A stretch of DNA of 16,869 nt. Source: Bacteriovoracaceae bacterium UBA2428. GTDB lineage: Bacteria; Bdellovibrionota; UBA2428. The stretch lies in assembly GCA_002343545.1 (NCBI GenBank), contig DDRA01000158.1:33029-49897 (forward strand), in the 5' to 3' direction. Under the pieces are notes generated by a model. The model worked only from the letters and a program-made list of their open reading frames with translations. It made no database searches and was not told the DNA's origin. Made by a program: the position numbers and the translations under genes. Numbering within the stretch: the stretch's first letter is position 1; every line of letters begins with the position of its first letter. Shown here piece after piece: positions 1 to 7,743 of the stretch.

Positions 1-21
1 CGATCGCCGGGCCGGAGCCGA

Positions 22-282
22 TCAAGCCAACGAGAAGATGCTGCCGTCGGCGAAACGGTGAATGTAGGCCGTCAGCACGTCTTCGCCGACGAGCTGGAGC
101 TCGTAGTCATCGAAGCCGGTGAGGTCCTTGAGCTCGACGAGCGCGGGCTCGCTGAGCGGTCGGTGGGCGATGAGACAAAGTTTGTCTTCGCGAACGGCCA
201 ACGGGATGATCTTGAGGCGTTCCAAGACTTCCAAGGGGACGAGGCCTTTCACGGTCGGGCTAAAACTCAGAGAGGACGCCAT
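22..282 (-). CDS. Stand-alone T2SSE_N (GspE/PilB N-terminal-like) domain protein, 86 aa
   Basis: The 86-residue product matches the pattern of the small N-terminal domain of type II secretion/type IV pilus assembly ATPases (GspE, PilB, MshE). It has 'GLVPLEVLERLKIIPLAV', then 'LCLIAHRPLSEPALVELKDL', then 'EDVLTAYIHRF', which is the family's run of 'iPl...l.vA..dP.....v.eL' and a closing helix. No ATPase domain follows: the frame ends at a TGA at positions 22-24. The RLGxxL-type c-di-GMP-binding motif of MshEN domains is not visible, so binding is not claimed. The ATG at 282 is preceded by AAGGAG with 5-nt spacing, a clear ribosome binding site, so this is a complete gene and not a remnant. 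It is transcribed away from uvrB. The likely role is an adaptor or regulatory domain linked to pili or secretion, by inference only. Confidence 0.8.
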   Translation of the reverse strand: MASSLSFSPTVKGLVPLEVLERLKIIPLAVREDKLCLIAHRPLSEPALVELKDLTGFDDYELQLVGEDVLTAYIHRFADGSIFSLA

Positions 283-472
283 TTAAACTCCTTCACTTCC
301 GCAGAGAACCTCCACCTACACGCAGCACAGACTCTATCGGCCGAGTTTGGACTCACTTTAAAAAATAAGTGCTGAATTTTCTTGGGGTTTTTTGCTAAGG
401 TTGTGTGAAGACGTTTTGACTGACCGCGGCTTTGTCACGCGCGGCGGCAAGTACGCGAGAGGACACCTCGCT
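283..472. promoter_or_regulatory. Divergent intergenic region, AT-rich, probably holds promoters for both sides
   Basis: These 190 bases separate the minus-strand T2SSE_N gene from the plus-strand uvrB run. Positions 356-400 are strikingly AT-rich compared with the surrounding DNA, with A and T runs. A weak extended -10-like element, TGCTAAGGT, ends at 401 on the plus strand, but I see no convincing -35 at the right distance. The region must contain at least the promoter for the minus-strand gene. Exact elements are unassigned. Confidence 0.35.
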
Positions 473-607
473 ATGCGTAAGCCATGGCTTTGTCTGGTGT
501 CTGGCTTTGTGACATCGGCTATTTTGTCGGCGTGTCAGAGGAACGCTTCGAGCTCGTCACCGAATTCCAACCCGCCGGTGACCAGCCACGCGCGATCGCG
601 GATCTGA
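473..607 (+). CDS. Possible 44-aa lipoprotein overlapping the uvrB start
   Basis: The ATG at 473 has a good ribosome binding site, GAGAGGA at 457-463, 9 nt upstream. It opens a 44-codon frame that reads as a textbook lipoprotein signal: basic start MRKP, a hydrophobic core, then the lipobox LSAC with the lipidated Cys at residue 21. A short Ser/Asn/Pro-rich tail follows. The last 76 bases lie inside uvrB in another frame, so that tail is constrained by uvrB coding. It could be a real entericidin-sized lipoprotein, a translated leader that couples to uvrB, or chance. The strong ribosome binding site, better than any in front of uvrB, is the main argument that it is translated. I do not recognise a family. 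Confidence 0.35.
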   Translation: MRKPWLCLVSGFVTSAILSACQRNASSSSPNSNPPVTSHARSRI

Positions 608-2610
608 CCGAAGGAATCCTCGCCGGCGAGAAGCACCAGACCCTCTTGGGCGTGACGGGATCGGGTAAGACCTTCTCCATCGCGAACGTCGTCGCGAACG
701 TCAACAAACCGACGCTCGTGATGGCGCCGAACAAGACGCTCGCCGCCCAGCTCTACAGCGAGTTCAAGGCGCTCTTTCCGCGCAACGCCGTCGAGTACTT
801 CGTCTCCTATTATGACTACTACCAACCCGAGGCCTACCTTCCGGCCACGGACACCTACATCGAGAAGGACTCCGCGATCAACGAGGAGATCGACAAGCTC
901 CGCCACTCGGCGACGCGTTCGCTCCTCGAGCGCCGTGACGTGCTCGTCGTGGCGAGCGTCTCTTGCATCTACGGCCTCGGTTCGCCGGAGTCCTACCTGA
1001 GCATGATGCTCGTCCTGAAGAAGGGCGAGAAAATGCGGCGCGACGACTTCCTGCGCCGCCTCGTCGAGATCAGCTACACGCGCAGCGACCTGGACTTCCA
1101 CCGCGGGACCTTCCGCGTGCGCGGCGACACGGTCGATATCTTTCCGGCCTACGAAACGGTGCGCGCCGTGCGCGTCGAGTTCTTCGGTCCCGAAGTCTCC
1201 AACATCTTTGAACTCGATCCGCTGCGCGGCACGCGGCTCTCCGCGCTCAACAAGATCGCGATTTACCCCGGCTCGCACTACGTCACGCCGGCCGACACGA
1301 AGAAGCGCGCCATGGACGCCATCCAGGTCGAGCTGCGCGAGCGTCTCGTGCAGTTGCGCTCGCTCGGCAAGCTCGTCGAAGCGCAGCGCCTCGAGAGCCG
1401 TACGCTCTTCGACCTCGAGATGATGCAGGAGGTGGGCTACTGCCCCGGCGTCGAAAACTACTCCCGCCATCTCTCGGGTCGTCCGGAGGGCGCGCCGCCG
1501 CCGACGCTCTTCGAATACTTTCCCAAGGACTGGCTGCTCGTCATGGACGAGAGCCACGTCTCGGTCCCGCAGATCGGCGGGATGTACCGCGGTGACCGCG
1601 GTCGTAAGACCTCGCTCGTCGAGCACGGCTTCCGCTTGCCGAGCGCGCTCGATAACCGCCCGCTCAAGTTCGAGGAGTGGGAAGCCCTCATCGATCGCGT
1701 TATTTACGTTTCGGCGACGCCCGCGGAGTACGAGATCAAGCAGTCCAAGGGCAAGATCGCCGAACAGATCATCCGCCCGACGGGCCTCCTGGATCCGACG
1801 ATCGAGATCAAGCCGGCCGCGGGCCAGGTCCAGGACATGCTCGTGGAGTGCCGCAAGCGCGCGGACCGCGACGAACGCTGCCTCGTCACGACGCTCACCA
1901 AGAAGATGGCCGAGGATCTGACGGATTACTTCCGCAACCAGGGCGTGCGCGTGCGCTACATGCACTCCGACGTCGAGACGCTCGAACGCATCGAGATCCT
2001 GCGCGATTTGCGCGCGGGCAAGTTCGACGTGCTCGTCGGGATCAACCTCCTGCGCGAGGGTCTCGACTTGCCCGAGGTCTCGCTCGTCGGGATCCTGGAC
2101 GCCGACAAAGAAGGCTTCCTGCGCTCGCGGACCTCGCTCATCCAGACCTTCGGTCGGGCGGCGCGGAACGCGGGTGGCCACGTCGTGCTCTACGCGGATC
2201 GCATGACCCAGAGCATGCGGCAGGCCATCGACGAGTCCACGCGCCGTCGTACTTTGCAGCAAGAGTACAACGCCAAGATGGGCATCGTTCCGCGCACCGT
2301 CGTGAAGGGCGAGCGCCAGGACGTCACGGAGCGCCTCGACGGCGCGGCCGTGCCCAAGTGGGTCGAAGAGATGGCGGCTTCGGATTACGTCGAGGTCGAA
2401 AAGAACGAGCCGCGCGACGCGAGCGGCAAGATCCTCACCCCCGACTCCATTCGCGACCTCGTCGCGAAGCTCGAGGGCGAGATGAAAGAAGCGGCCAAGG
2501 CCCTCGATTTCGAGAGGGCGGCGGAACTTAGAGACAAACTGTTGCAGTATCGGGAAATGGAGTTGAAATGGCGAAGGGGTCCTCGTGTTTCTTCAAGCAG
2601 CGAATCGTAG
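532..2610 (+). CDS. uvrB: UvrABC excinuclease subunit B
   Basis: UvrB is the damage-verifying helicase-like subunit of nucleotide excision repair. It is loaded by UvrA and recruits UvrC for incision. Visible features are the N-terminal '[12 protein letters not shown]', Walker A GVTGSGKT at residues 40-47, the damage-clamping beta-hairpin '[20 protein letters not shown]' near residues 93-112, the DESH box, helicase motif [11 protein letters not shown], and a C-terminal UVR domain around '[13 protein letters not shown]'. The length from GTG 532 is 692 aa, close to the usual ~670. An in-frame ATG at 484 would add 16 residues with no family match, so I prefer GTG 532. The hexamer TATTTT lies 6 nt before it. 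The stop overlaps the next gene by 43 nt, which indicates an operon. Confidence 0.97.
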   Translation: MSEERFELVTEFQPAGDQPRAIADLTEGILAGEKHQTLLGVTGSGKTFSIANVVANVNKPTLVMAPNKTLAAQLYSEFKALFPRNAVEYFVSYYDYYQPEAYLPATDTYIEKDSAINEEIDKLRHSATRSLLERRDVLVVASVSCIYGLGSPESYLSMMLVLKKGEKMRRDDFLRRLVEISYTRSDLDFHRGTFRVRGDTVDIFPAYETVRAVRVEFFGPEVSNIFELDPLRGTRLSALNKIAIYPGSHYVTPADTKKRAMDAIQVELRERLVQLRSLGKLVEAQRLESRTLFDLEMMQEVGYCPGVENYSRHLSGRPEGAPPPTLFEYFPKDWLLVMDESHVSVPQIGGMYRGDRGRKTSLVEHGFRLPSALDNRPLKFEEWEALIDRVIYVSATPAEYEIKQSKGKIAEQIIRPTGLLDPTIEIKPAAGQVQDMLVECRKRADRDERCLVTTLTKKMAEDLTDYFRNQGVRVRYMHSDVETLERIEILRDLRAGKFDVLVGINLLREGLDLPEVSLVGILDADKEGFLRSRTSLIQTFGRAARNAGGHVVLYADRMTQSMRQAIDESTRRRTLQQEYNAKMGIVPRTVVKGERQDVTERLDGAAVPKWVEEMAASDYVEVEKNEPRDASGKILTPDSIRDLVAKLEGEMKEAAKALDFERAAELRDKLLQYREMELKWRRGPRVSSSSES

Positions 2611-3761
2611 CGACGGGGCCAACCCCCGTTCCTGACTTCGTCCTCACGGCCGAAATGAGCTCGGTCTTTTACCATCGCGGTCCGGCCTTCGCGGCCATCA
2701 TGGAATCCGTAAAAAAATCGCTGCCGAAGGTTTTCGGCACGAGCGGCGAAGTCCTCATGTTCGCCGGCACGGGCACCCTCGCGATGGAAGGCGCCATCGC
2801 GAACTTCTTCAACGCGGGCGACGCCGTCATCAGTGTGAACGCCGGCAAGTTCGGCGAGCGCTGGGGCCAGCAGGCCAAGGTCTACGGACTTAAGGTCCAC
2901 GAGATCAAAGTCGAGCGCGGCCACGCCGTGAAGGTCGACGAAGTCGCGAGGCTCCTCGAGCAGAACCCCGACGTGCGCGGCGTTTTGATCCACGCGAGCG
3001 AGACGAGCACGGGCGTGCGCCACCCCGTCAAGGAAATCGCGGCCCTCGCCAAGAACGCGAAGGACTGCCTTACGCTCGTGGACGGCGTGACGGCCCTCGG
3101 CGTCTTCCAGGTGCCGATGGACGACTGGGGCGTCGACGTTTTGGTTGGCGGCTCGCAAAAAGGTTTCATGCTCCCGCCGGGACTTTCTTTCGGCGCCGCG
3201 AGCGCCCGCGCGTGGGCGCGCACGGAATCCGTCAAGAGCGTGCGCTACTACTTGGACTGGCGCAAGGAGCGCAAGGCGCTCGCCGAGAACTCGGGCGCCT
3301 TCACTTCGCCCGTCACGCTCATCGGCGGCTTGAAGGCCGCGCTCGATTACTTCGAGGCCGAAGGTCTTTACAACGTCTACGCCCGTAACTGGAAGATGAC
3401 CGCGGCGACGCGCGCGGCCGCGAAGGCGATGGGCTTCGAGCTCTTCGTGAAGGACGAGTCGAGCGTGTCGTCGGCTTGCACGGCGATCCTCGCCGAAGGT
3501 CTTTACGCGGGCGAGATCCGCAAGCGCTACGGCCTCACGATGAGCGGCGGCCAGGACGAGCTCAAGGGCAAGATCGTGCGGGTCGGCCACATGGGTTACA
3601 TCGACGCTTGGGACGTCGCGAACCAGCTGCAGGCGATCGCGCGCGTGGCGCCGCACTTCAACAAGAAGGTCGACGGCGCCGCGGGCATGGAGGCCTTCTG
3701 GAAGGTCGTCGAGTCCGCGGAAGACTTCACGCCGGCCGAATTCAAAGGGTGGCCGAAATGA
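2568..3761 (+). CDS. Class V PLP-dependent aminotransferase (alanine-glyoxylate / serine-pyruvate type; probable phosphoserine aminotransferase role)
   Basis: This 397-aa protein is a fold-type I, class V aminotransferase. The start region '[14 protein letters not shown]' is the family's TPGPTPVP motif. GTGT at 67-70 binds the cofactor phosphate, VDGVTALG carries the PLP-pairing Asp172, and [12 protein letters not shown] carries the Schiff-base Lys198. It begins 43 nt inside uvrB (GGAG precedes ATG 2568) and ends in an ATGA overlap with the phosphoglycerate dehydrogenase gene. Because it is coupled to that dehydrogenase and no serC-type gene is nearby, I infer that it transaminates 3-phosphohydroxypyruvate. 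Class V enzymes are known to replace SerC in some lineages. The alternatives are alanine-glyoxylate or serine-pyruvate transamination. Family is confident; substrate is inferred. Confidence 0.9.
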   Translation: MAKGSSCFFKQRIVATGPTPVPDFVLTAEMSSVFYHRGPAFAAIMESVKKSLPKVFGTSGEVLMFAGTGTLAMEGAIANFFNAGDAVISVNAGKFGERWGQQAKVYGLKVHEIKVERGHAVKVDEVARLLEQNPDVRGVLIHASETSTGVRHPVKEIAALAKNAKDCLTLVDGVTALGVFQVPMDDWGVDVLVGGSQKGFMLPPGLSFGAASARAWARTESVKSVRYYLDWRKERKALAENSGAFTSPVTLIGGLKAALDYFEAEGLYNVYARNWKMTAATRAAAKAMGFELFVKDESSVSSACTAILAEGLYAGEIRKRYGLTMSGGQDELKGKIVRVGHMGYIDAWDVANQLQAIARVAPHFNKKVDGAAGMEAFWKVVESAEDFTPAEFKGWPK

Positions 3762-4744
3762 GTCAGGCTCCGTTGAAGGTCGTCGCGACGGACGGCCTTG
3801 ATAAAGAAGCGATCGCTCGCCTCGAAGGCGAAGGACGCGATCTCGTCGAGCTGCGCGTGCAGAGTGGCGTGCCGGCCTCGGAGCTGGGGGCGGTGCTGGG
3901 CGCGGCGGACGTCGTCGTGATCCGTTCCGCGACGAATTTGAACTCGGCGGTCCTTCAGGGCCTCCCGAAGTTGAAGGGCGTCGTGCGTGCGGGCGTTGGA
4001 CTCGACAACATCGACGTCGCCAAGGCGACGGAACTGGGCGTCTACGTTTGGAACGCGCCGACGGGCAACTTCCAGAGCACGGCCGAGCTCGCGATCGGGC
4101 ACATGTTCGCGCTCGCGCGCCGCATCGCCTTCGCGACGGAGCAGGGTCGCGCGGGCAAATGGATGAAGAAGGAACTGAGCGGAGGCCGTCAGATCTCGGG
4201 CTCGACCGTGGGCGTTTTCGGCGCGGGTAACATCGGTCTGCGCGCGGCCCGCATGGCGGCGGCGCTCGGCGCCCGCGTCCAGCTTTGTGATCCGGTCTAC
4301 AACGGGACGGAGTTCCAGACGGTGGACTTCAAGACGTTGATGGGGACGAGCGACTTCATCACGATCCATTCGCCGCTGCTCGATTCCACGCGCCACGCGT
4401 TCAACGCGACGGCCTTCGCGATGGCGAAGCCGGGGCTTTGCCTCGTGAACGCGGCCCGCGGCGGGATCGTGCACGAAGCCGATCTCGTGGAGGCTTTGAA
4501 CGCCGGCCGCTTGGGCGGCGCCGCGCTCGACGTCTTCGAGAAGGAACCCTTCGATCCGAAGGACCCCCTTACGGCCAAGTTGCTCGCGCATCCGCTCGTC
4601 GTCACGACGCCGCACATCGGGGCGTCGACGCTCGAGGCGCAGAAGGCCGTGGGTCTCGAAGTCGCCGACAAGGTGCTGCGCCTCGCGCGCGGCGAAGCCG
4701 TCGCGCCGCTGAACCGCCCGTCGCATCCGCGCTGGGCTCCCTAA
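3758..4744 (+). CDS. serA: D-3-phosphoglycerate dehydrogenase (short, no ACT domain)
   Basis: This cytoplasmic NAD-dependent D-2-hydroxyacid dehydrogenase oxidises 3-phosphoglycerate to 3-phosphohydroxypyruvate, the first step of serine synthesis. Residues seen are the substrate-side motif VRAGVGLDNID near 76-86, Rossmann motif GAGNIG at 155-160, Asp178 after it, catalytic Arg234 in NAARGGIV, Glu263 in DVFEKEP, and His286 in PHIGAST. At 328 aa it lacks the C-terminal ACT domain that gives serine feedback inhibition in long SerA proteins. The start is the ATG at 3758, which overlaps the aminotransferase stop as ATGA; longer in-frame starts lie inside the upstream gene. Another D-2-hydroxyacid substrate is possible, but the coupling to an aminotransferase favours serine synthesis. 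Confidence 0.92.
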   Translation: MSQAPLKVVATDGLDKEAIARLEGEGRDLVELRVQSGVPASELGAVLGAADVVVIRSATNLNSAVLQGLPKLKGVVRAGVGLDNIDVAKATELGVYVWNAPTGNFQSTAELAIGHMFALARRIAFATEQGRAGKWMKKELSGGRQISGSTVGVFGAGNIGLRAARMAAALGARVQLCDPVYNGTEFQTVDFKTLMGTSDFITIHSPLLDSTRHAFNATAFAMAKPGLCLVNAARGGIVHEADLVEALNAGRLGGAALDVFEKEPFDPKDPLTAKLLAHPLVVTTPHIGASTLEAQKAVGLEVADKVLRLARGEAVAPLNRPSHPRWAP

Positions 4745-4752
4745 GGGCGAGC

Positions 4753-5649
4753 GTGGCCAAAGCGAAGCGATCTTCGTCCAAGCCAGCGCCCGCCCGCGTG
4801 GGCGCGCGCGTGAAGGCCAAAGCGTCGCCCGCCAAACCCAAGGCGGGTCGTCGCGGCGAAACGGCGACCTTGGGGCGCCTCAAGCGCCAGCTGCTCGTCG
4901 CCGAACGGCTGCGCTTCGAGGCCGCGCGATCGCGCGCGCGGGCGCCCGCCATCGACGCTTCTTGGCTTTCCGCGGGGATCGCGCACGAGTTCAACAACAT
5001 CCTCGGCGCGGCCGAAGGTCACGCGGTGTGGGCGCTCGAGAGCCGCTCGCCGCAGGACATGGTCGAGTCGCTCGAGGTCGTCGTGCTCGCGTGCCGCCGC
5101 GCCGCCCAGATTACGCGGGCGTTGCAGGGGCTCACGCAGCCCGACGAAGAAAGCGCCAAGCTTTTTTCGGTGAACGAGGTCGTGCGGGAGCTCGAGCGCC
5201 TATGGGCCCCGCTTTGCCGTCAGCGCGGGGTCGAGCTCGTTACCGAGGCGTCGGACGCCCTGGTGGCCTACGGTCGCCCCGCTCAGCTGCTCCAGATCCT
5301 CGTGAATCTCGTCAAGAACGCGCTCGAGGTTTCGCCGGAGGGACGCCGCGTCCGGATCCGCGCGACGCCGGGGGCGAAAGCTTCGAAGCGGGCGCGCGGC
5401 TCGATCGAAGTCCGGGTGAGCGACGAAGGTCCGGGGGTTCCCGAACCTTTTCGTGAGGCCATCTTCAAGCCTTTCTTCACGTCCAAGGGAAGCTTGGGGC
5501 ACGCCGTGGGGGCCGCCTCGTCGTCGGGCGGGGGAATGGGGCTCGGCCTCTTTCTTTCCAAATGGTTGGCCCAACAGAATGGCGGCGAGTTGAGTCTCGA
5601 GAAAAGCGGAGCGGCGGGCACGACTTTCCTTTTGTCTTTAGCGACTTAG
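4753..5649 (+). CDS. Soluble NtrC-type sensor histidine kinase with basic Ala/Lys-rich N-terminus
   Basis: The 298-aa product has all histidine-kinase boxes: H-box IAHEFNNILGA with phospho-acceptor His78, N-box LVNLVKNALEVSPEG, G1 DEGPGVPE, F-box IFKPFFTSK, and G2 GGGMGLGLFLSKWLAQQNGG. The HEFNN sequence is the NtrB-like class. There is no membrane segment and no PAS or GAF domain. Residues 1-37 are instead a Lys/Ala/Pro-rich basic tail resembling histone H1-like tails, followed by a short helix. GTG 4753 is chosen because it lies 8 nt after the serA stop with AGGG just upstream; longer frames run through serA. No response regulator gene is adjacent, so it is an orphan kinase. The input signal and partner are unknown. 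Confidence 0.9.
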   Translation: MAKAKRSSSKPAPARVGARVKAKASPAKPKAGRRGETATLGRLKRQLLVAERLRFEAARSRARAPAIDASWLSAGIAHEFNNILGAAEGHAVWALESRSPQDMVESLEVVVLACRRAAQITRALQGLTQPDEESAKLFSVNEVVRELERLWAPLCRQRGVELVTEASDALVAYGRPAQLLQILVNLVKNALEVSPEGRRVRIRATPGAKASKRARGSIEVRVSDEGPGVPEPFREAIFKPFFTSKGSLGHAVGAASSSGGGMGLGLFLSKWLAQQNGGELSLEKSGAAGTTFLLSLAT

Positions 5650-5672
5650 GCGTTAGCTCGGCGGGCCTTCGG

Positions 5673-5695
5673 AGGCGGGCGGCTTCCGCCGCGCC
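5673..5695 (+). terminator. GC-rich hairpin after the kinase gene, weak terminator candidate
   Basis: AGGCGGGCGGC can pair with GCCGCGCCT across a TTCC loop with a two-base bulge. It lies 23 nt downstream of the histidine kinase stop and ahead of the next gene. No T-run follows, so an intrinsic terminator is not assured. Confidence 0.3.
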
Positions 5696-5738
5696 TTCAT
5701 TAAGGTTTCGCGGATTTTGGTCGATAAGAAGTCGACCC

Positions 5739-7169
5739 ATGGACGATTCGAAACAGGCTCCGCCGGGAGCCCTCACGCTCGATTCGAACGAAGAGGCTCC
5801 GCCGACGGAAGCCTTCGACCTGGGCGTTTTCCTCGAACAAGACCAGCAACTCGGCACCGAAGCCGGCCAAGAGGCGATCGCGCCCGAAGGACTGGATCTG
5901 GGCGAGGGCCTCGATCTGGGCGAAGGCCTCGAGCTCGGCGCGGGAGCATCGATCGACGCGGCTCCGGCGTTGGCCCTGGACGATGGCCCTTCGGACCTTC
6001 TGGCTTCTTCCGACGAAGCGGCTACCTCGCTCGACTTCGGAAGCGATGGGCTCGACTTGGGCGGAGCGTCGCTCGACCTCGGCGTCGCCGGGGAGGCGTC
6101 GGAAGGCGCTTCGCTCGATCTTGCCGCTTCGGAAGCGCCGCTTTCGGCGCCGAAGGAATCTTGGGGTGAAGAGGTTTCGCGCAACGTTTCGGCGATCGCG
6201 CCGCTCGAAGACTTGGGTTCCGCCGCGGGTTTGCTCGGCGAGGCGTCGCCCGGCGAAGCGTCGCCCGGTGAGGCGTCACCCGGCGAGGTGTCGCCCAGCT
6301 GGGTCTCGAGCGAGGCTTCGGCCGACGACGCGGGCGAGGAGATCTCTTTTGAGACGCCGTCCGACGAACTTGGCGGCGATCTCATGGCGCTCGATTCCCT
6401 CGACGAGGTCGGAGCCCCCGAGCCGCTCGAAGGTGGGACGCAGATTCGTCCTTCGGCGACGGCCGATTCCTTCGGCCGCGACGCCATGCCGGACCTCGGC
6501 AAGGCCGCGCCCGCGGGATCCGAGATCGAGACGCTCCGCCGTTACGCGCTGTTGAAGGAACGCGAGGTCGTCGATCGCGACGCGACGAACCGCGCTTTGC
6601 AAAGTCAGATCGAGCAGCTGCGCGCCAAGCTCCAACGGAGCGAGGCGGAGCGCCGCCGCGTGACCATCGAGCTCCAGGAATCCGAAACTTCGCGACGTTC
6701 CCTCGAGGACTACCGCGAGCAGACCCAACACCACATCAAGAAGGCCGAATCGCACCACCAGGAAGAGCTGCGGGCTCTTCAGCTGCGGCTCGACAGCGCG
6801 CAGTTCCAGGCTTCGAAGGCCGAGAAGAAGCTCGAGGAGTTCCGCGAGCGGGTGCGGGCCGACATCCAGAAGATCCGCCTGCGCGAGCGCGAGCTCGCGA
6901 ACCGTCTCGAGATCCAGAAGCGCGACGCCGAGGCCCTCTTGACCGTCAAGGACGAGCGGCTCCTGCAGCAGAAGCGGGAGATCGATCGCCTCGAGTACGA
7001 GCAGGAGCTCCTCAAGGAACGCATGATCGAGGATACCGAGAAGGGCGAGGAGCGCATGGGCCGCCTGTCGCGAGCTTTGCGCGCGATGAAGCTGGCCGAG
7101 GGCCTCCTTTCCGAAATCGACGAAGAAGTGCTGCCCCCCGCGGGCGGCGGCGAAGGTGAGGCCGCGTGA
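5739..7169 (+). CDS. Acidic low-complexity / coiled-coil cytoplasmic protein
   Basis: I do not recognise a family for this 476-aa protein. There is no signal peptide or membrane segment. Residues 1 to about 255 are acidic and rich in Ala, Ser, Gly, Leu and Glu, with repeated 'DLGEGLDLGEGLELG'-type units and four tandem GEASP-like pentapeptides. From about residue 262 to 455 the sequence is a long Glu/Arg/Lys/Leu heptad-type coiled coil. It ends in a Gly/Glu-rich tail. The ATG at 5739 is the first start after the upstream hairpin; the longer open frame runs back into the kinase gene. Its stop overlaps the GTG of the GGDEF gene, so the two are translated together, and the coiled coil may scaffold or localise the cyclase. 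This layout recalls motility or polarity scaffolds such as AglZ/FrzS, but that is analogy only. Confidence 0.85.
   Translation: MDDSKQAPPGALTLDSNEEAPPTEAFDLGVFLEQDQQLGTEAGQEAIAPEGLDLGEGLDLGEGLELGAGASIDAAPALALDDGPSDLLASSDEAATSLDFGSDGLDLGGASLDLGVAGEASEGASLDLAASEAPLSAPKESWGEEVSRNVSAIAPLEDLGSAAGLLGEASPGEASPGEASPGEVSPSWVSSEASADDAGEEISFETPSDELGGDLMALDSLDEVGAPEPLEGGTQIRPSATADSFGRDAMPDLGKAAPAGSEIETLRRYALLKEREVVDRDATNRALQSQIEQLRAKLQRSEAERRRVTIELQESETSRRSLEDYREQTQHHIKKAESHHQEELRALQLRLDSAQFQASKAEKKLEEFRERVRADIQKIRLRERELANRLEIQKRDAEALLTVKDERLLQQKREIDRLEYEQELLKERMIEDTEKGEERMGRLSRALRAMKLAEGLLSEIDEEVLPPAGGGEGEAA
6237..6296 (+). repeat. Four tandem 15-bp units coding GEASP pentapeptides
   Basis: Four consecutive 15-nt units of the form GGCGAGGCGTCGCCC, with a few third-position changes and one Ala-to-Val change, encode GEASP, GEASP, GEASP and GEVSP. 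The unit is in frame with the coiled-coil protein gene, so copy-number change would keep the frame. Slipped-strand length variation is plausible. Confidence 0.95.
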
Positions 7170-7726
7170 AGAAGGGCGTCGACGCTTTGCTGGACGAGAA
7201 CGTCCGTCTGCGGCAGGAGCTGAGGCGCTTGCGCGCCGAGCTCGTGCGCGACGAGCTGACGGGGCTCTACAACGCCCGCCACCTTCGCGAGACGCTCGAC
7301 GAGCGCATCCGCGCCTGCCGCCGCGAGGCCCGTTCCCTTTCGCTCGTCTTCTTGGACCTCGACCGCTTCAAGGACATCAACGAGCGCTACGGCCACGAGG
7401 CCGCGGGCCGCATCCTGGCGCAGGTCGGGCGCGTGCTGACGCGCGCGATCCGCGCCGAGGATAGCGCCTTCCGTTACGCCGGCGACGAGTTCGTCGTCCT
7501 GCTCGAGGGTTCGGCCGAGCGCGCACGCGTCATCGGCGAGCGCATGCGACGCCTCGTCGAAACCCATGAGTTCATCGTGGACGGCGAGCGCCGCGCGCGC
7601 GTCACGGCGAGCCTCGGGGTGCGGACCCTTCGGGATACCGACACGGCCGAAAGCCTGCTCGTCGAGGCCGACCGGGCCATGTTCGAGGCCAAACGCCGTT
7701 CTCGCAACGTGCTCGTCGCGGCCTAA
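7166..7726 (+). CDS. Diguanylate cyclase, single GGDEF domain with I-site
   Basis: This 186-aa protein makes c-di-GMP from two GTP. It has the domain opening RDELTGLYNARHL, the metal/phosphate loop FLDLDRFKDINERYGHEAG-like, and the active-site signature AGDEF at residues 105-109, a known active variant of GGDEF. RAED at 96-99, exactly five residues upstream, is the RxxD inhibitory site, so product feedback is expected. Residues 1-28 form a short charged helix, probably a dimerising coiled coil; no sensor domain is present. The GTG start overlaps the preceding stop (GTGA), giving translational coupling to the coiled-coil protein, which may supply oligomerisation or location. Function is confident; the target process is unknown. 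Confidence 0.95.
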   Translation: MKKGVDALLDENVRLRQELRRLRAELVRDELTGLYNARHLRETLDERIRACRREARSLSLVFLDLDRFKDINERYGHEAAGRILAQVGRVLTRAIRAEDSAFRYAGDEFVVLLEGSAERARVIGERMRRLVETHEFIVDGERRARVTASLGVRTLRDTDTAESLLVEADRAMFEAKRRSRNVLVAA

Positions 7727-7731
7727 GCTGA

Positions 7732-7737
7732 TAGAAT
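7732..7737 (+). promoter_or_regulatory. -10-like TAGAAT, 6 nt before the metallophosphoesterase GTG
   Basis: TAGAATcccggcGTG puts a good -10 hexamer exactly 6 nt before the start codon and there is no Shine-Dalgarno sequence. Transcription would begin at or next to the GTG, giving a leaderless mRNA. No clear -35 is seen. Confidence 0.4.
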
Positions 7738-7743
7738 CCCGGC

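Noticed and set aside
414..440. TTGACT as a -35 element for uvrB
   Set aside because: No -10-like hexamer at about 17 nt downstream; the following DNA is GC-rich.
484..531. uvrB starting at ATG 484
   Set aside because: The 16 extra residues (hydrophobic, with Trp and Cys) do not match any UvrB N-terminus, and the ATG lacks a ribosome binding site; GTG 532 fits better.
535..2262. Long open frame of 575 codons on the minus strand opposite uvrB
   Set aside because: It is antisense to a clear UvrB and reads as Arg/Asp/Glu/Val-rich sequence typical of shadow frames in GC-rich DNA.
2385..4726. Two long minus-strand open frames opposite the aminotransferase and serA genes
   Set aside because: No recognisable motifs and biased composition; the plus-strand genes explain the openness.
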